This document shows positions 8,662 through 17,384 of a stretch of 64,000 nucleotides of DNA, in pieces. The position numbers and the translations under genes were made by a program. The stretch spans positions 1 to 64,000 of the forward strand of contig NZ_LNSB01000025.1 in assembly GCF_001468285.1 (NCBI RefSeq). The letters run 5' to 3'. The notes below the pieces were generated by a model. The model saw only the letters and a program-made list of their open reading frames with translations. It ran no database searches and had not been told where the DNA came from. Within the stretch, counting starts at the first letter, position 1; each line of letters begins with the position of its first letter. The DNA is from Sphingopyxis sp. HIX (lineage in GTDB: Bacteria > Pseudomonadota > Alphaproteobacteria > Sphingomonadales > Sphingomonadaceae).

Positions 8662-10227
8662 CACCACCTCGGCGGCATTGTGTCCCGGCGCGCCGGTGAC
8701 CCCGCCGCCGGGGTGCGCGCCCGCGCCGCACATGTAGAGGTTCCTGACCGGCCCGCGGTAACCGCCGTTTCCGAGCACCGGGCGCGCGGCCCACAGCTGG
8801 TCGAGCGTCATATTGCCGTGCATGATGTCGCCGCCGATCAGCCCGAACTTGCGCTCGAGCCCCTTGGGCGACAGGCGCGTATGGCCGACGATGCTGGCGC
8901 GGAAACCCGGCGCATGCGCCTCGACGGTGTCGATGATCGCGTCGGCGGCGGCGCCTTCCTCATCGTCCCAGTCCCGGCCGTCGGGCAATTCGGGGGCGAA
9001 CTGCTGGCAGAAGAGGCTGGCGACATGCTGGCCCGGAGGGGCGAGGCTGTCGTCGACGGTCGAGGGGATGAGCATCTCGACGATCGGCTTCTTCGACCAG
9101 CCGAACTGCTTCGCGTCGAGGAAGGCGCGATCCATATAATCGAGCGTCGGGGCGAGGATGATGCCCGACTGGTGATGCTCGCCCGGTTCCGGAAGACAGG
9201 TGAATTTGGGGAGTTCGCTGAGCGCGACGTTCATGCGGAAGGTGCCGCTGCCCGCCTTGAAGCCGCGGATGCGGCGCTGGAAATCGCCCGGCAGGTCGGA
9301 CGCGTCCATCAGCCGTTCGTAGAGCAGTTTCGGCCCGACATTGGCGATGACCCGCGCCGCGGCGACCTCCTCGCCGCCGACGAGCTTGACCCCGACCGCC
9401 TTGTCGCCGTCGACGAGCACCTTCTCGACCGGGCTTTCGAGGCTGATCTCGACGCCCATGTCGCGGCAGACCTTCGCCATGATCTCGGTGATCTTGCCCA
9501 TGCCGCCGACGCTGTGGCCCCACGCGCCCTTCTTGCCGTTCACTTCGCCGAAGACGTGGTGGAGCAGCACATAGGCGCTGCCCGGGGTATCGGGGCTCGC
9601 ATAGTTGCCGACGACGGCGTCGAAGCCGAAGGCGGCCTTGACCGCCTCGCTCTCGAACCAGCTGTCGAGCATCGTGCGCGCCGATTTGGTGAAGAGGTCG
9701 AGCACGTCGCGCTGCTGTTCGAGGCTGAGCCCCGCGAAGCGTCGCCCCTGCCGTGCGCCGTCGATCAGCGTGCGGAAGCCTTCGCCCACATTGGGCGGCA
9801 CGCGCAGCGCGAGGTCGCGGAGCAGTTCGGCGACATTTTCGAGCGCGTCATAATAGGCGGGCAGCACCTCGGCGTCGTGGTTCGAGAATTTGCGAAATTC
9901 GGCCTGCGTGCGTTCGAGACCGCCGCCGAGCTTCAGATAACCGCCATCCTCCTGCGGCAGGAAATTGCTGATCGGCCGCTCGATGACACGATAGCCGTGA
10001 TCGGCGAGCTTCATGTCGGCGATCACCTTGGGCTGGAGCAGGCTGACCGTGTAGCTCGCGACCGAGTTGCGGAAGCCCGGCGCGAATTCCTCGGTCACCG
10101 CGGCGCCGCCGACGACGTCGCGCGCCTCGACGATGCGCACCTTGAGGCCCGCCTTGGCGAGATAGAAGGCGCAGACGAGGCCATTGTGGCCGGCGCCGAT
10201 GATCAGCGCGTCATATTTTTTGGTCAT
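8620..10227 (-). CDS. Phytoene-dehydrogenase-like FAD oxidoreductase
   Basis: This 535-residue flavoprotein of the COG1233 group (PYROXD2-like) has an N-terminal dinucleotide-binding site IIGAGHNGLVCAFYLAKAG with an acidic residue at IVEARD, and a C-terminal FAD motif around MCGAGAHPGGGVTGAPGHNAA. Such enzymes oxidise or isomerise C-C bonds in carotenoids or other hydrophobic substrates. The start at 10227 overlaps the stop of the upstream Rieske gene as ATGA and has a GGAG 7-8 bases before it; an ATG 12 bases further upstream is less likely. No phytoene synthase lies nearby, so a carotenoid role is not supported here. The pairing suggests two steps of one oxidative pathway. Confidence 0.8.
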   Translation of the reverse strand: MTKKYDALIIGAGHNGLVCAFYLAKAGLKVRIVEARDVVGGAAVTEEFAPGFRNSVASYTVSLLQPKVIADMKLADHGYRVIERPISNFLPQEDGGYLKLGGGLERTQAEFRKFSNHDAEVLPAYYDALENVAELLRDLALRVPPNVGEGFRTLIDGARQGRRFAGLSLEQQRDVLDLFTKSARTMLDSWFESEAVKAAFGFDAVVGNYASPDTPGSAYVLLHHVFGEVNGKKGAWGHSVGGMGKITEIMAKVCRDMGVEISLESPVEKVLVDGDKAVGVKLVGGEEVAAARVIANVGPKLLYERLMDASDLPGDFQRRIRGFKAGSGTFRMNVALSELPKFTCLPEPGEHHQSGIILAPTLDYMDRAFLDAKQFGWSKKPIVEMLIPSTVDDSLAPPGQHVASLFCQQFAPELPDGRDWDDEEGAAADAIIDTVEAHAPGFRASIVGHTRLSPKGLERKFGLIGGDIMHGNMTLDQLWAARPVLGNGGYRGPVRNLYMCGAGAHPGGGVTGAPGHNAAEVVLRDRGFFAPRWRA

Positions 10228-11399
10228 TTTTGGCTCCATCCCGCACGCGGGGCTTGGTCGAGGCGGGATTCGGGGATCAGGTCGCGCATCCGCGAACAGA
10301 AATGCTTGAGGCAGACTTCCTTGTCGCTGAGCGGGCCCACCTGGAAACTCTTCGATTGCATGCCTTGCTGGACGCGCGTGATGAGTTCGGTGTCCTCGGC
10401 ATTGACCTGGCGGTTGATGCGCCAGTTCAGATAGCGCGTCGCTTTCATCTCGCGGCGCTCATCGGGGAGGACATAGCTGATCTCGCGGATCAGGCAGGTC
10501 GTCGGGCCGGTCGGCAGCCACTGCATGAAGTCGACCTGGTCGGGATAGATGTCGAAGGCGACATTGGGCCAGAGCTTGAAATAGAGCCAGTGGCGCTGGC
10601 GATCCGCGGGCAAATGCGGGACCGGCGGCAGCAACCGCTGGTACATGCGCTCGGACCAATTGGCCGACGGCCGGTCGATCAAATCGCCCCACATACGGTC
10701 GACATTGTCCTTCGCCTCGACGCCATAGCTTTTGCCGAACAGACGCGTGAGGCCCGGGTGCGCGACGGGGATGTGGAGGCCGTCCGAATAATTATCGCCG
10801 ACATTCTTCCAGTTCACCTCGCGCGGACGCAGCGTGACGCGCCCCAATGCGCCGAGTTCCTCGAAGCGATAGGGTTCGACCATCGCCTCGTATGGCGCCA
10901 TCATCGTCGCGACCGACGGGCCGCCGTCATCCTCGAGCCGGACGAACCAGAAGCCGCGCCATTGTTCGAGCCCGACGGGGACGAGCCCCGCCCTGCCCTT
11001 GTCGAGCGTCGGGTAGCTCGCGCTGTCGGGCACGCCCGTGAGGCGGCCGTCGAGTTCGTAGGTCCAGGCGTGATAGGGGCAGACCAGCTTCTTCGCGCAG
11101 CCCGCCGCGCCGTCGAGCAGGCGCGAGCCGCGGTGGCGGCAGACGTTGGTAAAGGCGCGGACATTGCGGTCGGCGCCGCGGACCAGGATCACGCTCTCGC
11201 CGCAATAGTCGATGCTGTGCCAGTCGCCCACGTTCGGGATGTCGCTGTCGTGGCAGACGACCTGCCAGCTGGGGCGGAAGATGCGCTCCATCTCCACCGC
11301 GTGATACTCGGGGTCGCTGTAGGTCCAGGCGGGCAAGGACCAGCCGTCGAGTGGGTCGATGTTCCGGAAATTGTCGAAAGTGTCGCGCAGCGTTGCCAT
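10224..11399 (-). CDS. Rieske non-heme iron oxygenase, alpha subunit
   Basis: The 391-residue protein is a ring-hydroxylating-type oxygenase alpha subunit (COG4638). The Rieske 2Fe-2S ligands are C87-x-H89 and C107-x2-H110, and the catalytic iron site is D206-x2-H209-x4-H214 with the usual downstream carboxylate to be found in the C-terminal domain. The sequence resembles the branch that includes choline monooxygenase, glycine-betaine and stachydrine demethylases rather than classical naphthalene dioxygenases. No beta subunit, ferredoxin or reductase gene is adjacent. The start ATG at 11399 has AAGGA 7 bases before it. It heads a two-gene operon with the FAD oxidoreductase and faces a TetR regulator whose C-terminus resembles BetI, which fits an N-methyl compound as substrate, but that is inference. 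Confidence 0.88.
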   Translation of the reverse strand: MATLRDTFDNFRNIDPLDGWSLPAWTYSDPEYHAVEMERIFRPSWQVVCHDSDIPNVGDWHSIDYCGESVILVRGADRNVRAFTNVCRHRGSRLLDGAAGCAKKLVCPYHAWTYELDGRLTGVPDSASYPTLDKGRAGLVPVGLEQWRGFWFVRLEDDGGPSVATMMAPYEAMVEPYRFEELGALGRVTLRPREVNWKNVGDNYSDGLHIPVAHPGLTRLFGKSYGVEAKDNVDRMWGDLIDRPSANWSERMYQRLLPPVPHLPADRQRHWLYFKLWPNVAFDIYPDQVDFMQWLPTGPTTCLIREISYVLPDERREMKATRYLNWRINRQVNAEDTELITRVQQGMQSKSFQVGPLSDKEVCLKHFCSRMRDLIPESRLDQAPRAGWSQK

Positions 11400-11432
11400 G
11401 AGTCGATCCTTATTGTACAAGTGTATAACAAG
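11400..11432. promoter_or_regulatory. Divergent promoter/operator between the Rieske gene and tetR
   Basis: Only 33 bases separate the two start codons. They hold an imperfect palindrome at 11413-11431 with TTGT and ACAA at its ends, overlapping -10-like hexamers on both strands (TATAAC on +, TATACA on -), and the AAGGA ribosome site of the Rieske gene. A TetR dimer bound here would block both genes. The exact operator is a guess. Confidence 0.45.
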
Positions 11433-12026
11433 ATGCAGCCCGCTCGCCAAGCCTTTACGCGCGAAAGCGCCGACGCCCGCCGCGCCGACCTGATCGAGGC
11501 GACCGCGGCGTGCCTCGCCGCGCTCGGCCTCGCGGGGACGAATGTGCGCGCGATCTGCGCGCGCGCCGGGGTGTCGCCCGGGCTCTTGCGCCATTATTTT
11601 GCGGGGATCGACGACCTGGTCGCCGCGACCTACCAGGCGACGAGCGACCGGATGGACGCGATCTTCGCCGCCGCGGTCGAGAGCGCCGGCCCCGACCCGC
11701 GCGCGCGGCTGAACGCCTATCTGACCGCGAGCTTCCGCCCCCCGGTGACCGATCCCGAGCTGCTCGGCGCCTGGACCGCCTTTTGGGCGCTGGCCCGAAG
11801 CGACGCGCGCATGACGCGTATCCATGCCGAAAGCTACGCCGGTTATCGCGCGCGGCTGAGCGAGCTGCTCGCGGCTTGCGGAGCACGCGATGCCGACCGG
11901 TTGGCGATCATGCTGACCGCGATGGTCGACGGGCTGTGGCTCGAACTGTCGCTCGATTCGACAAGCTTCGGCGCCGACGCGGCGACGGCGATGATCGAAC
12001 AGGCGGTGGCGGCGCTGCTCGACTGA
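11433..12026 (+). CDS. TetR-family transcriptional regulator, BetI-like
   Basis: The 197-residue protein has an N-terminal TetR helix-turn-helix (TNVRAICARAGVSPGLLRHYFAGIDDL, about residues 35-60) and an all-helical C-terminal ligand domain similar to that of BetI, the choline-responsive repressor. It is transcribed away from the Rieske/FAD operon, so it probably represses that operon and itself. The ligand is unknown. The start codon was chosen as the first ATG in the frame after the A/T-rich intergenic region; the gap upstream is too short for a long leader, so its message may be nearly leaderless. Confidence 0.85.
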   Translation: MQPARQAFTRESADARRADLIEATAACLAALGLAGTNVRAICARAGVSPGLLRHYFAGIDDLVAATYQATSDRMDAIFAAAVESAGPDPRARLNAYLTASFRPPVTDPELLGAWTAFWALARSDARMTRIHAESYAGYRARLSELLAACGARDADRLAIMLTAMVDGLWLELSLDSTSFGADAATAMIEQAVAALLD

Positions 12027-12050
12027 GCAACGCCGCCCTTTCCTTGTGGA

Positions 12051-12068
12051 CCCCGGCTTTCGCCGGGG
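12051..12068. repeat. GC-rich hairpin between convergent genes (half of a REP-like palindrome)
   Basis: CCCCGGC and GCCGGGG pair across TTTC between the TetR and SDR stops. The surrounding text (GTGGACCCCGGCTTTCGCC) is typical of the sphingomonad palindrome family also present at 25.6 and 41.5 kb. It may double as a bidirectional terminator. Confidence 0.5.
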
Positions 12069-12077
12069 AACAGATCG

Positions 12078-12809
12078 TCAGAAGCTGCCCTTCACCGGAC
12101 GAACGATGATTTCGCTGACGTCGACATCGGCGGGCTGTTCGACCGCGAAGCGGATCGCACGAGCGATCGCGTCGGGGGTGATCGCGATGCTGCGGAATTC
12201 GGCCATGGCGGCGGCGCTGTCCGGATCGGTGATGTCATGGCCGAGTTCGGATTCGACGACGCCGGGCGAGATGATCGTCGCGCGGATATCCTGATGTTCC
12301 TGGCGAATGCCGTCGGTGATAGCCCAGACGGCGAATTTGGTCGCGCAATAGACCGCACCGGTGGGCACGACATAATGTGCGCCCAAAGAGGCGACATTGA
12401 CGAAATGCCCCGAACCCTGCGCGGTGAAGCCGGGCAGCGCGGCTGCAATGCCGTTGAGGACGCCGCGGATATTGACGTCGATCATCGCGTCCCAATTGGC
12501 CGTTTCGAGCGCGGCGAGCGGCGACAGCGGCATGATGCCGGCATTGTTGACCAGCACATCGACGCGGCCAAAGCGCTGGGTGGCATGATCGACGAAGGCC
12601 TGCATGTCGGCGCGGTTGGTGACGTCGAGCGCGCGAAACTCGGCAGTGCCGCCGGCGGCGGCGATCTCGGCCGCCAGCACTTCGAGCCGATCGGTACGGC
12701 GCGCGCCGAGGAGCAGTTTCGCGCCGGTGGCGGCGAGCTCGCGCGCCGTGGCGGCGCCGATACCGCTGCTCGCGCCGGTGATGAGGATGACTTTGTCGGT
12801 GGTCGTCAT
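12078..12809 (-). CDS. Short-chain dehydrogenase/reductase (SDR)
   Basis: The 243-residue protein is a classical SDR with the cofactor motif TGASSGIG at residues 11-18, NNAG at 88-91 and the catalytic set S141, Y154, K158 (YCATK). The residues after strand 2 (GARRTDRL) favour NADP(H). The substrate cannot be told. It is divergent from an AraC-type regulator, an arrangement common for SDRs induced by small alcohols or aldehydes. Confidence 0.88.
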   Translation of the reverse strand: MTTTDKVILITGASSGIGAATARELAATGAKLLLGARRTDRLEVLAAEIAAAGGTAEFRALDVTNRADMQAFVDHATQRFGRVDVLVNNAGIMPLSPLAALETANWDAMIDVNIRGVLNGIAAALPGFTAQGSGHFVNVASLGAHYVVPTGAVYCATKFAVWAITDGIRQEHQDIRATIISPGVVESELGHDITDPDSAAAMAEFRSIAITPDAIARAIRFAVEQPADVDVSEIIVRPVKGSF

Positions 12810-12973
12810 GGTCGGTCTCCTTGTCTGCCGAGCGGCGCCTTGCCGTTCGCTGGAGACTTATTGCACCCGGTCGGGATAGGAGCGGTAGATCGCAGCTCAG
12901 CGATGATTGCACGATCCTCCGCATGATGGGCTTTGCGCTTGCGGGGCCCAGATCGGGATGCGACACCGCGATC

Positions 12974-13870
12974 ATGACGAGCTTGCAAGAAATGCGCGAC
13001 ATCCTGCTTCGCCACCGGCCGAGCGACGGCATCCACCCCTGCCCGCTACCGCGTATATCGCTTGTCCGTAGCTCCGAAGCGGGCGAACCGATGCCGGTGG
13101 TCTATGAGCCATCGTTGTGCCTCGCGATCAGCGGGCGCAAGCGCGTGCTGATCGGCGATACCGGCTTCGTTTACGACAGCGCGCAATATCTGGTGGTGTC
13201 GGTCGACCTGCCAGTGACCGGCATGATACTCGAGGCCAGCGCCGAGGATCCCTATCTGTGCCTGAAGCTCGACCTCGACGTCGCGGTGCTGAGCGAGTTG
13301 CTGCTCGCGCATGACGATCGTGTGCCGCGCGGCGACCATGCGGCATCGATCGCGGTGGGCGAGGTCGACCCTGCGATGCGCGACACCGCGTTGCGGCTGC
13401 TGCGCCTGCTCGACACGCCCGATGATATTCCCGCGCTGGCACCGCTGATCGAGCGCGAATTGCTCTATCGGCTGCTGTCCGGACCGCGGGGCGCGATGCT
13501 GCGCCATATCGCGACCGCCGACACAAAGCTGTACCAGATCAGCCGCGCGGTGGCGTGGATCAAGGATCATTATGCCGGAGCGTTCAGCATCGACCATCTG
13601 GCAGGGCTGGCGGGGATGAGCCCGTCGTCCTTCCACGAGCATTTCAAGAGCGTGACGCGATTCAGTCCGCTGCAATACCGAACCCGGCTGCGCCTGCTCG
13701 AAGCGCGGCGGTTGATGGTATCCGATGCGATCGACGCGGCAAGCGCGGGATTCCAGGTCGGCTATGACAGCCCGTCGCAGTTCAGCCGCGACTACGCCAA
13801 GGCATTCGGCATGCCGCCGCTGCGCGATGCGGCAAGGCTGCGGGCGATGCCGGCGGGGTTGGCGGGGTGA
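12974..13870 (+). CDS. AraC-family transcriptional regulator (AraC_N type)
   Basis: The 298-residue protein has an N-terminal cupin-like AraC_N domain (about residues 25-180) and a C-terminal double helix-turn-helix (about 195-290, with FSIDHLAGLAGMSPSSFHEHF and the second helix pair near GYDSPSQFSRDYAKAFGMPP). The ATG at 12974 gives the usual family length; ATGs at 12923 and 12926 would add about 17 residues. It faces the SDR gene and probably activates it in response to that enzyme's substrate. The intervening 164 bases should hold both promoters. Confidence 0.87.
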   Translation: MTSLQEMRDILLRHRPSDGIHPCPLPRISLVRSSEAGEPMPVVYEPSLCLAISGRKRVLIGDTGFVYDSAQYLVVSVDLPVTGMILEASAEDPYLCLKLDLDVAVLSELLLAHDDRVPRGDHAASIAVGEVDPAMRDTALRLLRLLDTPDDIPALAPLIERELLYRLLSGPRGAMLRHIATADTKLYQISRAVAWIKDHYAGAFSIDHLAGLAGMSPSSFHEHFKSVTRFSPLQYRTRLRLLEARRLMVSDAIDAASAGFQVGYDSPSQFSRDYAKAFGMPPLRDAARLRAMPAGLAG

Positions 13871-13926
13871 GGGATAGAGCCGATGTCCGCTCTCCCCCCC
13901 CCCCGCAGGCGCGAGGGGAGGATCGG
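13871..13926. other. Convergent intergenic gap with an 11-base C run
   Basis: Between the AraC and M20 stops lies a run of 11 C (13894-13904) followed by a GCGAGGGGAG segment. CTCCCC and GGGGAG can pair, so it may act as a weak terminator in either direction. The homopolymer is a likely site of length variation or sequencing error but is outside both genes. Confidence 0.4.
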
Positions 13927-15300
13927 CTACTTCGACAAATCCCTCAACAAGCTGTCCCAATGCGCCAGCGCCGGGGCAATCGCGTCGACCGGCACGCGCT
14001 CGTTGAGGCCGTGCGCATAGCTGTCGCTGGCCTTCGAGAAGAGCCCGGCGACGCCGTAACTCGGCACGCCCTGCGCGCGGAAATGATAGCTATCGGTCGC
14101 GCCCGCGCTCATCGACGGGATGATCGGCAGGCCCGGCGCGCGCGCATGGACCGCCTTCTTCACCGCCGCCATGACGTCGGGACGCAGCGGCGAGGCGTCG
14201 CTGGCGCTGGCGTCGGGATCGGGGTTCACCTTGACCGCGGGGTCGGCGATGACCTTTTCGAGCTCGGCGCGCACCGCCTCGACCGGCACCCCGGGAAAGA
14301 TGCGGCAGTTGATGTTCGCGGTCGCGCGCTGCGGCAGCGCGTTTTCGGCGTGGCCGCCCTTCACCAAGGTCGGCACGCAGGTGGTACCGATCTGCCCGAT
14401 ATATTCGGGGTCGGCGCGGATCGCGGCGATCGCCTTGGCGTCGGCCGGGTTGGCGGCGAAGGCTTTCAGCGCCGCGCCGATGTCGCCGCCGACCTGGTCG
14501 GCGACGATCGGCATGCCGATCTTGGTCAGCTCGTTCTGCTGCGGGGTGAAGCGATAGGCGCCGACCTTCGCCAGCGCGTTCGACAGCTGGACGATCGCAT
14601 TGCTGTCCGACGGGCGCGAGCTGTGGCCGCCAGCATTGGTGACCTCGAGCGTGAAGTCGGCATAGGTCTTTTCGCCTGCCTGCAGCCCGTAATATTGCGG
14701 CTTGCCGTCCTCGGCGATCAGCCCGCCGCCGCCGTCGCCGTTCAGCGCGAATTCGGCGTTCTTGTACTTTGCGGCGAGCGCGCGGGTGGTCGTCATCGAC
14801 GTCTCCTCGTCGCCCGAGAGCAGCAGGATGATGCTACGCTTCGGCTTGAAGCCCTCCTTCTTGAGCTGCGCCATCGCGGCGACCATCATCGACACGTCGA
14901 ACTTGTTGTCCTCCGACCCGCGCCCGAAGATATAGCCATTCTCTTCGACCGGCACGAAGGGGTCGCGCGTCCAGTCCTTCGCATCGGCCTCGACCACGTC
15001 CATATGGCCGAGCAGCACGATCGGCTTGGCCTGCGTCGTGCCGTGGAGCGTCGCGGCGAAGGTCGCGGTCTCGCCGATCGGGGTGATCTCGATATCGGCG
15101 TCGGCATAGCCCGCGGCCTTGAGCACGCCAGCGTAATAGGCGGCGAGTTCGGGAACCTTGCCGCGGCCCATGACGGTCGGGATCGCGATACTGTCCTTGA
15201 GGATCTTCTTCGCCGCCTCGGCGTCGGCGGGCTTGGCGTGGACGGGCGCGGCGGCGAGCAGGGCGGCGGCGAGGGCGAGCGGGGCGACAAGGCTTTGCAT
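13927..15300 (-). CDS. Secreted M20-family metallopeptidase
   Basis: The 457-residue protein has a signal peptide (cleavage after PVHA) and the M20/M25/M40 dizinc hydrolase pattern: H99 and D101 in GHMDVV, D131 in GRGSEDNK, the catalytic pair E165-E166 in SGDEE, and a late histidine in YAHGLNER. A dimerisation lid domain (about residues 215-340) is present. It would act in the periplasm on dipeptides, N-acyl amino acids or similar amides. It is transcribed towards the AraC gene and is not obviously in an operon. Confidence 0.88.
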   Translation of the reverse strand: MQSLVAPLALAAALLAAAPVHAKPADAEAAKKILKDSIAIPTVMGRGKVPELAAYYAGVLKAAGYADADIEITPIGETATFAATLHGTTQAKPIVLLGHMDVVEADAKDWTRDPFVPVEENGYIFGRGSEDNKFDVSMMVAAMAQLKKEGFKPKRSIILLLSGDEETSMTTTRALAAKYKNAEFALNGDGGGGLIAEDGKPQYYGLQAGEKTYADFTLEVTNAGGHSSRPSDSNAIVQLSNALAKVGAYRFTPQQNELTKIGMPIVADQVGGDIGAALKAFAANPADAKAIAAIRADPEYIGQIGTTCVPTLVKGGHAENALPQRATANINCRIFPGVPVEAVRAELEKVIADPAVKVNPDPDASASDASPLRPDVMAAVKKAVHARAPGLPIIPSMSAGATDSYHFRAQGVPSYGVAGLFSKASDSYAHGLNERVPVDAIAPALAHWDSLLRDLSK

Positions 15301-15370
15301 GAGAGCGGGTTATGGCGCGTCGCTCGGGTTGCGCAAGAGGCGTCGCGCGGCCCGATAGGGCACGATATAT

Positions 15371-15525
15371 GTTTCGCGCAAAGACGCAAAGACGGGAAGA
15401 TGTTCGTGCATGGCGCGGAGATTGCGTCCCAAAACCGCGCGAAGCGCTTTTATTTCGCCTGCGGCGGCAAGCCGGGCCGGAAAAATGGCGCGACCTCTTC
15501 GTATCTTTGCGTCTTTGCGCGAAAC
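15371..15525. repeat. Palindromic repeat element, CAAAGACGCAAAG family
   Basis: The arms at 15371-15392 and 15504-15525 are perfect 22-base inverted copies built from AAAGACGCAAAG units. Between them is a core with GCGCGAAGCGC followed by TTCGCCTGCGGCGG. A very similar core sits inside the element at 31734-31964, showing that these are two copies of one family. It occupies the gap between nth and the M20 peptidase gene, partly downstream of nth. Confidence 0.8.
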
Positions 15526-15530
15526 TCTTT

Positions 15531-16187
15531 TTACGCCGCCTTCTTCGCCTTCGGCGCCGGGGTCTTCGGCTTGAACCGGCAGAGGTCGTCGACCGGGCAG
15601 CGCCAGCATTCGGGCGTGCGCGCCTTGCAGATGTAGCGGCCGTGGAGGATCAGCCAGTGGTGCGCCCCGACGCGGAAGGGGCCGGGAGTTTCCTTGTCGA
15701 GCTTCTTTTCGACCGCGAGCACCGTCTTGCCGGGCGCGAGCCCGGTGCGGTTGCCGACGCGGAAGATATGCGTGTCGACCGCGAAGGTCTCCGCCCCGAA
15801 AGCGCAATTCATCACGACATTGGCGGTCTTGCGTCCGACCCCCGGCAGCTCGACCAGCGTATCGCGATCCGCAGGCACCTCACCGCCAAAGTCGCGGACG
15901 AGGATTTCGGAGAGGGCGATGACATTCTTGGCCTTGGCGTTGAACAGCCCGATCGTCTTGATGTGCTGCTTGAGGCCCGCTTCGCCGAGGTCGACCATTT
16001 GCTGCGGGGTCTTCACCTCCTGGAACAATTTGCGCGTGGCCTTGTTCACGCCAACGTCGGTCGCCTGCGCCGAGAGCACCACCGCGACGAGCAGCTGGTA
16101 GGTGTTGCCGAACTCCAGCTCGGTCTCAGGGCTGGGGTTCAGCTCGGCGAGGCGGCGGTAGAATTCGAAGATGTCGGCCTTTTTCAT
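15531..16187 (-). CDS. nth: Endonuclease III
   Basis: This 218-residue base-excision-repair enzyme removes oxidised pyrimidines and cleaves abasic sites. The helix-hairpin-helix LPGVGRKTANVV contains catalytic K120, D138 lies in FAVDTH, and the 4Fe-4S cluster ligands are C187, C194, C197 and C203 with the canonical 6-2-5 spacing. A lysine/alanine-rich tail ends the protein. Its ATG overlaps the stop of the M48 protease gene as ATGA, so it is the last gene of the minus-strand run that begins with dapB. Confidence 0.97.
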   Translation of the reverse strand: MKKADIFEFYRRLAELNPSPETELEFGNTYQLLVAVVLSAQATDVGVNKATRKLFQEVKTPQQMVDLGEAGLKQHIKTIGLFNAKAKNVIALSEILVRDFGGEVPADRDTLVELPGVGRKTANVVMNCAFGAETFAVDTHIFRVGNRTGLAPGKTVLAVEKKLDKETPGPFRVGAHHWLILHGRYICKARTPECWRCPVDDLCRFKPKTPAPKAKKAA

Positions 16188-17362
16188 TGGGGGGCGGGCT
16201 GCTTTCCGGCGGGATGCGCCGCCTTCCACTCCATCGCGGCGCGGACGCGGCGCTCGACCGAGGGGTGCGAATAGAAGAGGAATTCCTCGACCGCGTTCGG
16301 GCGCGGGTTGCGATATTCGGCGGTCTTCACGAGCGCGCTCGCCATCGCGTCGGGCAGGTTGACGGTCTGCACCGAATAGAGGTCGGCTTCGGTCTCGCCC
16401 TTGCGCACGACCCAATTCTGCACCGGCTGCGCGAGCAGGCCGAACAGCGAGACGATGAACATCAGCACCGGGAAGCCGCGCGCCTCCGCAATCGTCGCGT
16501 CGCTGCCGAACAGCTTGGCGAAGCGGGGAAAGAGGCGGTCGGCGAGGAAGAAGAGCAGCACCGCGAGCAGCGAAAAGACCGCGACGAGCCACCAGACCTG
16601 GCCGAGGACATAATGGCCGATCTCGTGCCCGGTGACCGCCTGGACCTCGTCGAGCGAGGCGCCTTTGAGCGCGACGTCGGAGATCGCGATGCGCGCCGAA
16701 TGGCCGAGCCCCGAGACATTGGCGGTGAAGTTGTTCGACTGGCGCGACCCGTCGAAGACGAAAATGCGATCGGGTTCGATGCCGGCTTCCTTCGCCTGCA
16801 CTTCGAGCGCGTCGCGCACCGCGCCGGCGGGAAGCGGCTTGTAATCATTGAACATCGGCTCGATCACGATCGGCGAAAGCAGCAGGATGCCAAGGATCGC
16901 CCCCGCGGCGAGCCCGCCCGACCAGACCCACCAGCGCTTTCCGGCGCGGCGGACGAGCGCATAGATGCCGAGGAAGAAGAGCGCGCCGAACAAGGTTCCG
17001 ATGACCAGCGAGATCGCAGACTGGCCGAGATAGTCGCCGAGCGGCTGGCTGGTGCGGCCATAGTCAGTTTCGCGATACCAGCCCGTGTACAAGTCCCAGG
17101 GCAGGGTGAGAAGCGCCGAGAGCAGCAGGAAGGTGGCGCAGATCAGGAAGGTGCGGAGCGCCCAGCCGCGGCGTTCGAGCCTTGCCGAAAGGCGGTCGAG
17201 GATGCGGGAGCGCACGAAGACGAAGGTCACCACCGCGGCTACGACGACGTTCCAGAGGAGCAGCCATTCGCTGCCGGTGGTATAGGCCGCGGCCTTGGCG
17301 AGCGCGGCAGGGCCGAGCCCGTCGATATAGGCGGCGGTGGCGGTCGCGGGGTCGAAGGTCAT
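16184..17362 (-). CDS. M48-family (Ste24-like) membrane metalloprotease
   Basis: The 392-residue integral membrane protease has several transmembrane helices, the zinc motif HEIGH (H246, E247, H250) and a downstream glutamate in GETEADLYS. The layout matches CAAX prenyl protease 1/Ste24 homologues, which in bacteria are thought to take part in envelope protein quality control. It lies 22 bases after the HEAGH gene and overlaps nth by 4 bases. Confidence 0.92.
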   Translation of the reverse strand: MTFDPATATAAYIDGLGPAALAKAAAYTTGSEWLLLWNVVVAAVVTFVFVRSRILDRLSARLERRGWALRTFLICATFLLLSALLTLPWDLYTGWYRETDYGRTSQPLGDYLGQSAISLVIGTLFGALFFLGIYALVRRAGKRWWVWSGGLAAGAILGILLLSPIVIEPMFNDYKPLPAGAVRDALEVQAKEAGIEPDRIFVFDGSRQSNNFTANVSGLGHSARIAISDVALKGASLDEVQAVTGHEIGHYVLGQVWWLVAVFSLLAVLLFFLADRLFPRFAKLFGSDATIAEARGFPVLMFIVSLFGLLAQPVQNWVVRKGETEADLYSVQTVNLPDAMASALVKTAEYRNPRPNAVEEFLFYSHPSVERRVRAAMEWKAAHPAGKQPAPQ

Positions 17363-17384
17363 TACAGGCTCCCTGGCGGATGGA

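Noticed and set aside
8620-10227. Carotenoid desaturase function for the FAD oxidoreductase
   Set aside because: No phytoene synthase, lycopene cyclase or other crt gene in the neighbourhood; it is linked to a Rieske oxygenase.
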